64,000 nt of DNA, taken from positions 15,446,102-15,510,101 of the forward strand of contig OZ024785.1 of the NCBI GenBank assembly GCA_964017065.1. Reading direction: 5' to 3'. The position numbers were made by a program, and so were the translations under genes. Positions 12,021-22,060 of the stretch are shown in pieces. Position 1 is the first letter of the stretch. Every line of letters begins with the position of its first letter. A model generated the notes under the pieces. That model was not told where the DNA came from, ran no database searches, and worked only from the letters and a program-made list of their open reading frames with translations. The stretch comes from Haliclona indistincta (lineage: Eukaryota > Porifera > Demospongiae > Haplosclerida > Chalinidae).

Positions 12021-12346
12021 ATTATGTCATCATTATTCCAGGTTAAATGAGACCCTTCTACAGTACAGTAGCACAGCTATATACATGGCAGGGCACAGTC
12101 CTCACAAGCTAAGCCAGTCTCCTGCATATTATTAACACTCAACTGTACCTATATAGTATTATTTAAAAATAATTTATTATTATTTTTTGCTGTTATAAAA
12201 CTCCCATCAGGCGCTTTATCTTAAAATTTTTTGGAGGATACGGGGTCATTTCGCTTTAAATTAATTAGCAGAAATCTCTGATTTGCTTAACCCTCAAAAA
12301 ATGTAAAAAAAAAAGTAAAACATCACATTAATACACTGTGAATATA

Positions 12347-15300
12347 CTAGCTATAGTATGTGATAAGGTATGCAGGATAAGCCTTCTGGTTATCATAGGT
12401 CATGTAGACTCTAGATCCTTTTGTAGTTCCAGTTACAGTATCATATCGAGCTTGACCTAGCTGTGATCCTGAAGTGTAACTTTTTGGAGGCATGCGTAGA
12501 GAGCTATTTGGGCTACTTGCATGACTGTCTCCTGTAAGGACTTTAGCTAGAAACATTTCTCTCTGTCCTGTAATAGTATTGCTGTGAGCATAATTGTTTG
12601 AGTAGCTAGCATTAACTGCGAAGTAATTGGCCTGGCCCCACATTCCCTCAGCACTAAACCGCATGTCAAAACCTTCTTCAGACTCATAGATGTCTCTTGG
12701 CATGGTTTTCCTTGTGCCATGAAACAATTCCCTTTCATTGCTTGCTCCACCATTCTTCTCCTCAATCATTTTCTTGTGTTGTGCATACTTCTTCCACAGC
12801 CACTTGTTCTGAATTCGCTGAATTGATGTTATAGTGGTATTAGGCATTGTTGATAAAAATCTGCTGCTCACTGCTTGACACTCGGAAGTGCTTGGCAAGA
12901 CAGAGATTAACTGGAGATTCTCTTTCTGAGGCTCCCATTCGGGTGGAAACTCAATCTCATCTTCAGGCATTTTTGCAAGTACTAGTTTCTGCATCTCAAG
13001 GAGAGCTTTATCAAGAGCATCACCATAACCTTCGATTGTGGCAGTACGTCCATTACTACTGAATGTAACTCGAACACCATGCTTTTCTGCCACCTCTTTC
13101 AGTGGCTTTTTAGTAGACTTTGGAACTTTCTTCAAGGGCATTTGTTCAGTCTTTATACAACTAGACAGTTCTTGTTTTAGTTCCGTAACTGCCTTGCTCA
13201 AATTCTCTTTGGGACCTCGTAGGTTGACAATCAACTCCTCTGATGAAACAGCTGCTAAAGCCCTTTCCTCTTCATCATCTTCAGGTGTGGCTGCATGCTT
13301 CACTGATAGCTGGCCATCACTGTGAGGCTGTCGTATGATAAGACGTTCATGCCTAGTTTCTTCATTGACTTGTGTCATTCGCTCGAAGTCTATGATATAG
13401 ATTTTTCTGTTGATAGTGAGTCTTACTGACTTTTTGGCCGCTTGAAAACTGCTCTCAATGGCCGCTGAATCACGAGGAGTGTAAGGAGAATACTGTCCAC
13501 GATCGTCTCTATAACACCACTGTACTCTTGCATCACTAGGCTCATCTAGTAGTTGTTTCCAGGGTGTATCTTGCTCTAACTTAATTTTTCGAGTGAAGCC
13601 AGTTTCTAGGTTTGTCTGCCGCATTGTATGAAAGTCAACTTTGTATTTGTTATTATTGACGGTGATGGTACAAGAGCCTCGGGGATTACTTCTGTAGTAT
13701 TGAGTAAGGATTCTGTTAGTTATACTGTTGTATGGTGAGTAAGTGCGAAGGTCATTTCTCCAGAACCAGTTTAGTGATTGTACTGTAGCAGTTGGCAAAA
13801 GTGGAGAGCATTGTTCAGCAGCTGATGCTTGTGCTACTGATAGTGAATGCTGTTTATTTTCTTTTACTAACTTCTCAAAGCATTTGAGGAATTCCTGAGC
13901 GTGAGCTTTAGTATACAAAACAAAGCGGATATCTTTTACACAAGCACTTGGATGGTATATGCAGAATTTCTCGACAGCACGGTGTGACTCTTCTGCACAA
14001 ACCCCGATGGGCACAGCATACACTCCAGTGCCAATAGCAGGAAGAGCAATACTGTGAAGATTCTCCTTATTTGCGACACACAAGCTGTTGTGAACTGCAC
14101 TGCAGAGCACAAATTGTTCATTTTTCTCTCCTCCCATCCATTTTGGTCCAACGGAGTGGATAAGCTTTTGAAAAGGAAGAAGACCAGGAGATGAACAAAT
14201 GGCTTTTCCTGCATTCAGTTTTCCGTTCTCTTGCACGTAGCGAGTGCTTTCTTTCTGAATCTGGCTTCCACCAGCATCTGCAATGGCCTTTGCCAATCCA
14301 CCAATGTGATCTAGTTTAGAGTTTGCAGGGTTCACAATCACATCAACCACTTCCTTGAGGATGTCACCACAGACAAGAGAGAGTTTCACGCGCAGGGCAT
14401 TTTGACCTGGTTGAAAGGAGGTCTGAAACAGTATTGTGTTACTACTGGTTTGTTGTTCTCCAAGAAATGGACAGGTACACACAACTTGCTCACTCTGCTC
14501 TAGACGAGAGCATATCTGGCGATATTTTTCTGTATCGAAGAAAGGTTTAGTAAGTGGGTCCACTAGTATCTTGGCATTGCCTAGAGATGCTTGAATTTTA
14601 TTTATAAAAACCCCAATGCTAATTTGAGCAGTCTCAATATCAAGTTGCCTACCTGAGAGCTGAATTTGAGTAGGAGGACAAAAGGAAACATCGATTTTTT
14701 TGCTTAACTCTAAAGGCAAGCTTTCTTTGAGCAAATTTGGGTTTTTCTTAAGAATGAGTGCCACTACTTTGTCATTGCATGGAATGACCATGTCTCCGTG
14801 TATCATTTTGCCGACAACAAACTGTTCAATACTTTTCTTTGCAGCTGCAAAATCACCTCTTTTACAGGAAGGAGCTAGTAGCAATATTACAGCGGTATGC
14901 GGGAACTCAACCAGCACTGAGAGATCATGGATCCCGACCTCTCTTTTAGAAATAGCTTCTCTTAGTGCCTGACACATATCTGCTGACTGACCAATCTCTT
15001 CTTTTATAACATCTCCATTCTCCTCTTTCACAAGCAACTTCTTAAATTGATCAACTATGGCAGATTTGCCATAGAACAAAAATGTAACAACAACTTCGTT
15101 TGGCTTGTTCTTTAAAGCTGCCTCATGTGATCGTCTTCGTGACTGGCTACTTACCTCAGGAGAAGAGGAAGAATGGTAAAACCAAACCAATATATCGTGT
15201 TGCTTTTCAAACTCAGATACAACATGCTTCCATCGTTCTTCCCAGAGCACAAGAACATTGCATGCGCATTTGATAAAAGCAGTGTCTTGCTTTAAATCAT

Positions 15301-16706
15301 TTCTAAGAATTTCTTGTATACCCTCCTTAGCACACTCTACAGCAGTTGGCTTACCGTCTATGGTGATAACGGAATTATCCGTCAAGCCCTTTTGATTTTT
15401 CTGGACTTTTGGAAGAGAAAGAGTCTGACAAATGCTTTCAAACTCAGCAAGTTTATGCTGAAACCTTTGTTCCAGATAGACAACTTGAAAACCCGTGAGA
15501 CAGATCCTTTCGCTAATCAGGAGTGTTTCTTCAAGTTCTTTCTGGCAGTTCACTATCCTTTCTTTTTGAAGGCCATGAATAAAAAGTTTAGAAGCCTTGA
15601 TCATGAGACGAACGCTGTGTTTGTGCTCAATTGTTTTCTTCCTTTTTTCCACAGTCTCCACAAGTGAAGGATGGATAGAAATCTCCTCTGTGTGTAGCTG
15701 GAGATTCTGTAGAACAATAAAACAACACAATGTTTACACAGCGCATTGAGTGGTGTGATTGTTATCTTACCTCAAGTTCGCTGCATGCCTGTTCAAAGTG
15801 GTTAGCACGAGAGGAAAAGATTGTGAAAGAGAATCCAGTTTTTTCAGGTGAAGATTCTGAGGATTCGCTTTCTGTAGCTTCCAAATATTGAAATGTAGAA
15901 TCTTTCTCTTGCTGCCTAGCTAGAATCAGATCTTCCATAAGTTGAAAGAATTGAATGTCACTGGTAAATTTGAAGGTACGGTGTTTTAGCTGAGATGGTT
16001 CAAAGTGAGCCATCAGTTGATCCTCTTCCTTGCTAATAGCAGCAGGCGTTCCCTCTAGCTGAATGAGACTATCTTTTACTGATATTTTAACCAAATGAAA
16101 CCGGGTGCTAGGCTGTTTAAGGAGGCGTAAAGCAAGATATGAATGAATAACGGGAGAGAATTTAAGTTGCTTTGTGGTAATAGAAAAAGTCTCAATGGCA
16201 GTAACAGCTCTTGCTGTGATCACATCTTTATTGGAACATTCTTTGATTGTAGATAGTTGCTGTTCTTCATGTCGTTTTTCAATTATGTTAATAGCTCTTT
16301 GCATTACACTGATATTTTTCTCTATTTCTTCAAGCTTTTTGTTATGTTTTGCAATAACGCTAGTGATTTTAGCAATCCGCTTATTCATCATTCGTTCATA
16401 GTCATTTACCCTTTCCTTGGGGTGATATTCAAGCGCAATCACAACTCCTACAACTACAACCATGAGTGCCAAAGTAGGGCTATAATTATATATTATGGCA
16501 AGTATTACTGTTGCTAATAGTATGTAGTCTACTCTTTCCAAATGTCTGTTCTGATATGACTGTAAGTCAGCTTTACTAGTGTTGAGTGGATCTATTTTAT
16601 CCTTACATTCCTTTTGATCTTGTTGCAGTTCTTCAAGCTTCTCTTCAATCCTACTCTTAACCATTCCCAAAGATTCAATTGTTAATATATCCTTGAGCCT
16701 CTCCAT
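12347..16706 (-). CDS. PARP gene A: membrane-hairpin/coiled-coil, KH-like, macro, WWE x2, PARP domain
   Basis: Two exons, 16706-15771 (312 codons) and 15706-12347 (1119 codons plus stop), spliced in phase 0 across a GTAAGA..CTACAG intron; 1431 aa. Start: the first ATG in frame, context ACCACTATGG; upstream in-frame codons have no ATG. Residues 1-55 and 100-150 are coiled-coil-like, with a hydrophobic hairpin at about 60-93 between them. Next come KH-like repeats, a macro domain (about 749-924; GDI, NPAN, HIGGLA and AIGTGVYAVP motifs), two WWE domains (954-1026, 1034-1104), another KH-like stretch and a PARP catalytic domain (1259-1431). Catalytic positions: His 1308 in LFHGT, Tyr 1340 in NYFAVNAS, and by my alignment Val 1412 where poly-ADP-ribosylating enzymes have Glu. 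A hydrophobic third residue predicts mono-ADP-ribosylation, as in PARP14. The membrane hairpin replaces the RRMs of long forms. Likely role (inference): membrane-tethered ADP-ribose signalling or defence. Confidence 0.85.
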
Positions 16707-16789
16707 AGTGGTTCTTGCAGGTTGATTTGTAAACAATGAGTAGTCTGCTTGCTGGTAATACAGCTAGACTGGTTGTATGCTAGCTAAGC

Positions 16790-17041
16790 AACTATGATAT
16801 ATCATGTGATTTCTAGGAATCACTATGTTTACTTGTACCAAACACAATATTCACAACTATGCATACTGTTATTGAGGTCATCCCTACATATAATATATCA
16901 TGTGATTTCTAGGAATCACTATGTTTACTTGTACCAAACACAATATTCACAACTATGCATACTGTTATATTCACAACCATGCATGCTGTTATATTCACAA
17001 CCATGCATACTGTTATATTCACAACTATGCATACTGTTAAT
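16790..17041. repeat. Tandem duplication upstream of PARP A
   Basis: A block of about 96 bases starting ATATATCATGTGATTTCTAG occurs twice, followed by four copies of a ~23-base unit ATTCACAACCATGCATACTG. The corresponding 5' flank of PARP C (38060-38155) has the block once, so the expansion is specific to A. Confidence 0.85.
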
Positions 17042-17100
17042 TTTATCCTGTAACTAAGTGCATGTGTTTACGGTAGAATTCACAGAATTATGGCTATAAT

Positions 17101-17680
17101 TAACCCTCAGCGCATGCGCGAAAGGGTTACGGTACTTGGATTCACAAATTCTCTCTATTTTGTTCAAGTCAGTAGTATTCACATTTCTGTCACAATCACG
17201 TAGTAAAGCAGCTACAGTCAAGAAGAACTGGTATCAACCATCCTCGGCTTCTGTGTTCATGTTGAGCGACCTAGCATAGCCCTAACCCTATAATTATCAT
17301 TGCCGATCGGCAATGATATGTATAGGATGACCTCGAATTAAGATGGCGGCTACTCATGTGTGAAAAATGAGTTTTCGCACATATCTCTATTGTTATACAT
17401 TTCTACTGCATTTTAACTATCTCTAAGTGCATCTGAAGTGTAAGCGCTTGTAGGAAGTCTATGAAAGTCGCCGGAACTGCTTGGTCGACGACGAAAATCC
17501 AGATGGCGAATCTCAGATAGCCGTTGCAGAACTTCGCTGTTTTAACGTGATTCCTGAGACATCTAGGATTGATCAGACGATTGTTTTGAGCATGGAAATA
17601 CCTTTGGCGAAGCTGGCAGACGTTTCTAAAGTGTAAAACTAAAATTGCCGCCCACGCAAATTGTTCATCTTTCATCTTTT
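17101..17680. other. Intergenic sequence with dispersed repeat ends
   Basis: It starts with the CGCATGCGC repeat (17101-17138), then holds the perfect 22-base palindrome at 17296-17317 built on CATTGCCGATCGGCAATG, followed by AAGATGGCGGCTAC at 17340-17353, the same order as at E1 ends. No supported gene. The 90-codon open frame at 17403-17675 has no recognisable domain. Confidence 0.5.
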
Positions 17681-17685
17681 TTCCT

Positions 17686-17995
<310 letters not shown>

Positions 17996-18072
17996 TAAAG
18001 CAGCGTTTATAATTTTTTTCTTCCGCGTTTACAACCTATACATTTGCATACTTTACGATTGTTTGAAGGGTC

Positions 18073-18750
18073 TGGGGACCAGACTAGCAATGGAGCGAGT
18101 TCACCTGGTCCCTTCAGAAGCTGCGTCACAACACGTACTCTAAGAAGAGCTGAGAGAGCTGTGACAGATGAACACTAGCTACGTTGTTACTGTTCATGTG
18201 CTCCTGGTGTTAATGGTGCGGTTAATCTCATCTGTACTTCGATCCTATGTGTAGTGATTAATTTCGCCACTGGAGATGGTGTACGTTGTTGGGCTAGCTG
18301 TCAGTACACTGACTGGCTGCATGACAATAATTAGGACACAGCACGTAGCCTGATATGTCAGTAGTAGTCCATAATAATTGACATTATTTTAGTCACCGCC
18401 ACACACGCACACCACCACACCTGACACGCTTGTTATCAAAAATAAAAACTTTTCACTTGGTTCAAATGTTACGCACTTTTTGCTGAATTTGGTTGAGGTT
18501 TATTGAAGACTGATATCTTGCAGCAACATACACTTTTATATCACTGCTTTCTCTCTCAGCATGGTACACTGGTTCTCGCCATGGATATATAGCATCACCA
18601 TGGAGATGAAGCTCTGCCCAGCTGTGCTGGCAGACAGTACTGAGTGTTTTATGTACTACCATAAAAGGGCAAGACACACCTCCACTAAACAGAACATCAA
18701 TGGATCTTGAATTGCTTGATTGGAGCAAGACACCTAACACAGTAAGTGAT
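18073..18750 (+). pseudogene. Decayed 5' exons of the helical-repeat gene (copy 1)
   Basis: Four blocks match the first four exons of the gene at 43232: 18090-18160 (TGGAGCGAGTTCACCTGGTC and onward), about 18245-18320, about 18552-18695 and 18700-18742. The first block carries an in-frame TGA where the intact copy reads an arginine codon, and it lacks the ATG segment. No continuation of the gene follows. It is a remnant of the segmental duplication that multiplied the PARP genes. Confidence 0.7.
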
Positions 18751-19484
18751 CATGAGAATTTTGGAATCTTGCAATAATTTATGTTGAGGCGTAGAGCGTC
18801 ACCTTCATGTACTACTTAATTATGTTCAACCTCCGGGTTAACCCCTATTGTCGCCATTTGGCGACATACATACTTCAGACACCATAACTTTATCAAAAAG
18901 TGTTAAAATATTCCGAAATTAAGCTAAATTGAAGAATACAAATAACCGCAAAAATTGACTGGTTTTCGGCGCGCCCTGTGTGCTAAACACATTGGTGTTG
19001 GCATTTCTATGGCTTCAATGCAAATTTCACAACATTTTGGGAAAAACGAAATGGTAGCCAAGAAAATGTGGACATTTTATGGCTTCAGGGTGCTCGGAAA
19101 CACATTTTTGTACATTCTCTATGATCTGGGCTACATTTTGCACTCACCAAAACCACTGCTATTTGTGTGTACTTTTCATTATCCAGCCCCAAAGTATTAA
19201 CTTTGAGCAAAATTTGACGAGGTCGTCACACTTCATCGGCTTCACTTTCGAAGTGGGAGGGGCATATCGACCGACTTGAGTGTGGGCAATTGCGGCTACT
19301 CACTGGCGTAAAAGGACGCAAATTTGAGACCAGTAGCACAAAAGACAAATGAGATATTCCCGAGAGAAGTGGTCAGCATTTACAAGGTTAAAATTTCAGC
19401 AAGACAATTGAGTAATTAAAGGGATAAGCACCTTGAAATCCTACACTCTCTATTTCTTACAGAAACTGTCTCAAAATGATATTT

Positions 19485-21006
19485 AGAAAATTAAAAAGAT
19501 TTCTATCGAAATCAAAAGGATGTAGGGTTGTGAAATCTACCACTGGTTCACAATGTAAACTAACAAGGAACAAGCAAGGAATGGTAACACAATTGACTTG
19601 CTAACAGACCATAGATCCCTACATCAGTGGCTGGTGTGGTTGACCTACTTGTTGACTGCTGACACCTGACGTGCATTCAGCTTGTGTACAGCCACTGATG
19701 TAGGGATCTATGGTCTGTTAGCAAGTCAATTGTGTTACCATTCCTTGCTTGTTCCTTGTTAGTTTACATTGTGAACCAGTGGTAGATTTCACAACCCTAC
19801 ATCCTTTTGATTTCGATAGAAATCTTTTTAATTTTCTTGTTTGTGTCCTTTTTACTTTTTTAGTGAAGTGCAGTTCAAATATCATGGACGTACTGAGCCG
19901 TCTTTGTTCCACCATTGGTTTAGTTTCTTGTTGTTGATGGCTTTTCTTTACTTTAAACTTGTAGCAAAAATAAGTGTTATGCTATACTATCAGCTCGCCG
20001 GGTCATACTAAAAGTAGGAACGGGGAAATGAGAAACGGAAACGAGGAAATGAAGAAATGGCACCATAGTTGCACTAAAAACTACTAAACCCTAAACCCAA
20101 ACCCAAGACCCTAAAAACCTTCGCCTAACTGCGCAAAGTCGGGAGGGTCGTCCTAACTAACTAAGGATCGTCGGGAGGGTCTTCCTAACTAACTAAGGAT
20201 CGTCGGGAGGGTCTTCCTAACTAAGGATCGTCGGGAGGGTCTTCCTAACTAAGGATCGTCGGGAGGGTGTCCTAACCCGGGTCTTCGGCCCTTGGTAAGC
20301 CTAAGGATCGTCGGGAGGGTTGTCCTAAACCGGGCCTTCGGCCCTAGCTAAAGATCATCGCTCATTTCTCCATTTCCTCGTTTCCGTTTCTCATTTCCCC
20401 GTTCCTACTTTTAGTATGACCCCAGCTCGCCTACGCATGTATGCATGCGGTGCATACGAGCCCCGCCCACACTAGTTCATTGACCTGTACTGCATGTACA
20501 GCGGTTATAATTTATATCTGGCAAGCGCAGGATGGTGATCCTATAGCTTGCCGTTCTTCGAAGACTCCATACAGATATGTGTTCTCTGTGAACCATACGG
20601 CGCGGAGATACTCAAGCTAGTGCTTGGTCACGTGCGCTAACCACTGCTTGGTCACGTGCGTATTGCGCAATCACAATAATGGCGTCTAACACTTAGCTGA
20701 CAATGGATCACGATCGACAAATCGCGGAATTTATATCGCCGTTTCGCTAAAAACTAAGTTCAAAAGGCACATGCCAGGAGAATTTCACGACTGTTCGTGG
20801 GTATTTTGGTCCCGGCACTGCTCGCGTAAAGGTGCTAGGCGAGTGGGAGAAAGGAAAGAAGAAGAAGACAAAGATGACGAAACTCGTTTCCAGGTTCGTC
20901 ACTTTAGCAACAATTTCGAGCAATCTCTTTGCTACTGTAAGATGGGGCAACGCCAGAGAGCAGATTCAACCCTACATAGGGAGTCACTACCGTGCCTCCC
21001 TAATAA
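19485..21006 (+). mobile_element. Composite hairpin transposon E2, copy 1
   Basis: The left part is a long inverted repeat (19485-19838; arms of about 135-150 bases opening AGAAAATTAAAAAG and closing with the complement). Then about 1.1 kb of shared internal sequence follows, ending in CAACCCTACATAGGGAG and CCGTGCCTCCCTAATAA. A second copy lies at 55635-56880. Same architecture as E1: palindrome at one end, small hairpin next to an AGGGTTG motif at the other. No transposase is encoded. Confidence 0.75.
20000..20423. mobile_element. 424-bp foldback element with internal tandem repeats, nested in E2
   Basis: Terminal inverted repeats of about 55 bases start GGGTCATACTAAAAGTAGG and end in the complement (AGTATGACCCC). 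They are flanked by an 8-bp duplication, AGCTCGCC, at 19992-19999 and 20424-20431. E2 copy 2 has the single empty site near 56191. The interior holds 6-7 copies of a ~27-base unit containing GGATCGTCGGGAGGGT, plus CCCTAAACCC-like sequence. The 8-bp duplication is compatible with the hAT superfamily. Non-autonomous. Confidence 0.88.
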
Positions 21007-21269
21007 CACTTAGAGTTCATTTTCAACATGCACTTTTGGAGCATTTCTAGCCAGATTTGCAAATTTTGACGAAAACTCATTAAAAGCGAATGCGTAAATA
21101 CGTTCATTTGGCACAAAATATGCAGCTTGAATTACGAATGTGTTTTAAAGCTTAATTTTGCATGTGCATGCGTTGATTTGCGCGTAACAATTAACACTAA
21201 CGCCTACGCACAGTAATGTGTAAGTAGATGCAAATGATATGCTAACAGATTTACGCGTTGCTATCCACC

Positions 21270-21345
21270 CGGGTCTCTGTAGTCACTTTATTCACACAAC
21301 GAAGGATGATCAGGGACTGAACACATTAGTTGACACTTCACTAAC
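21270..21345. mobile_element. Degenerate copy of the 115-bp hairpin MITE
   Basis: Contains GTCTCTGTAGTCAC and GATGATCAGGGACTGAACAC, matching the interior of the element at 1080-1195. The orthologous position in the next block (32970-33045) carries the same remnant, so it predates the duplication. Confidence 0.5.
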
Positions 21346-21569
21346 ACTACAAAAAGTCAAATATATTGTGCTGATACACAAGTATACAATGTCAGGAAAA
21401 TGATGCAAACATCTGAAATATGACTGCATGTTTTAGGCAGCGGTGTTTTGTGTAATGCAGCCAAGGGTGAGTAACTACATGTAAAGACACTAAACTGTTT
21501 GTACTATGTAATGAGCATGTTATTGTACTGTCATTATGTGCATGGTTCTACGAGTGTCTAGCTGTTCAG

Positions 21570-22060
21570 AATACTGACGTGTGTCCAGCCAATAATGAAT
21601 GACATCTTGTATGCTCTGTGTTACCTTTATGCTATGTTTGGTATAGTGCAGCCATCTGGAGAGTTTGTACTGGTACGTGAGTAGAATAGATACATACTAC
21701 ATGTAAGATACTGTTTCTATAGAATGGATATAATTACGTCTATACTAGGCAATGTCGAATAGCTATTACAATCTGCTCAAGATAATAAGGTGTGTCATTT
21801 TGTGCATGTTTGTGAGTGGGTGTGGTCATGAGATGGTGTGTGTCCCATTAGGCGTGAGGCAGTTCCTCTGGTGGACGCATTTGACATTCCTTATGCAGTG
21901 TTGAACTCTGCTCTGGGACGATAATGATGTGCATGTATACTGATCTTTATGAGAGAGCTATGAAATCTCCTCGCAACAAATCTGAGGTTAATGCTTCCAT
22001 TTTTTAACTTGTCTTACTACTTCACTGATGTAGGTTCATGATGTGTATCATTGCTAAAGA
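21570..22060 (+). pseudogene. Acyl-CoA oxidase C-terminal exons, decayed (copy 1)
   Basis: Exon-like blocks at about 21570-21672, 21852-21985 and 22034 on. The second reads AVPLVDAFDIPYAVLNSALG, very close to the LVDAFD..LGRYDGNVYE region near the C-terminus of peroxisomal acyl-CoA oxidases; SPRNKSEVHDVY then matches the family's last motif. The enzyme's role is the first step of peroxisomal beta-oxidation. Broken here: a 4-base insertion in the first block and a stop right after the LGR. There is no catalytic part. It converges on the 3' end of PARP B. Confidence 0.72.

Larger units (their letters stand above)
18835..21075. mobile_element. Composite insertion absent from the paralogous block
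   Basis: Sequence on either side (ending ATTATGTTCAACCTCCGGG; resuming GCGTAAATACGTT) is contiguous at 32740-32790 in the next duplication block, so about 2.2 kb was added here. It contains the E2 hairpin element and a nested foldback element, listed separately. The 18835-19480 part has no gene I can support; the open frame at 18955-19200 has no recognised domain. Confidence 0.65.

Noticed and set aside
20080..20125. Telomere-like CCCTAAACCC sequence as an internal telomere
   Set aside because: Only two or three irregular units inside a transposon interior; chance or element-specific sequence is more likely.
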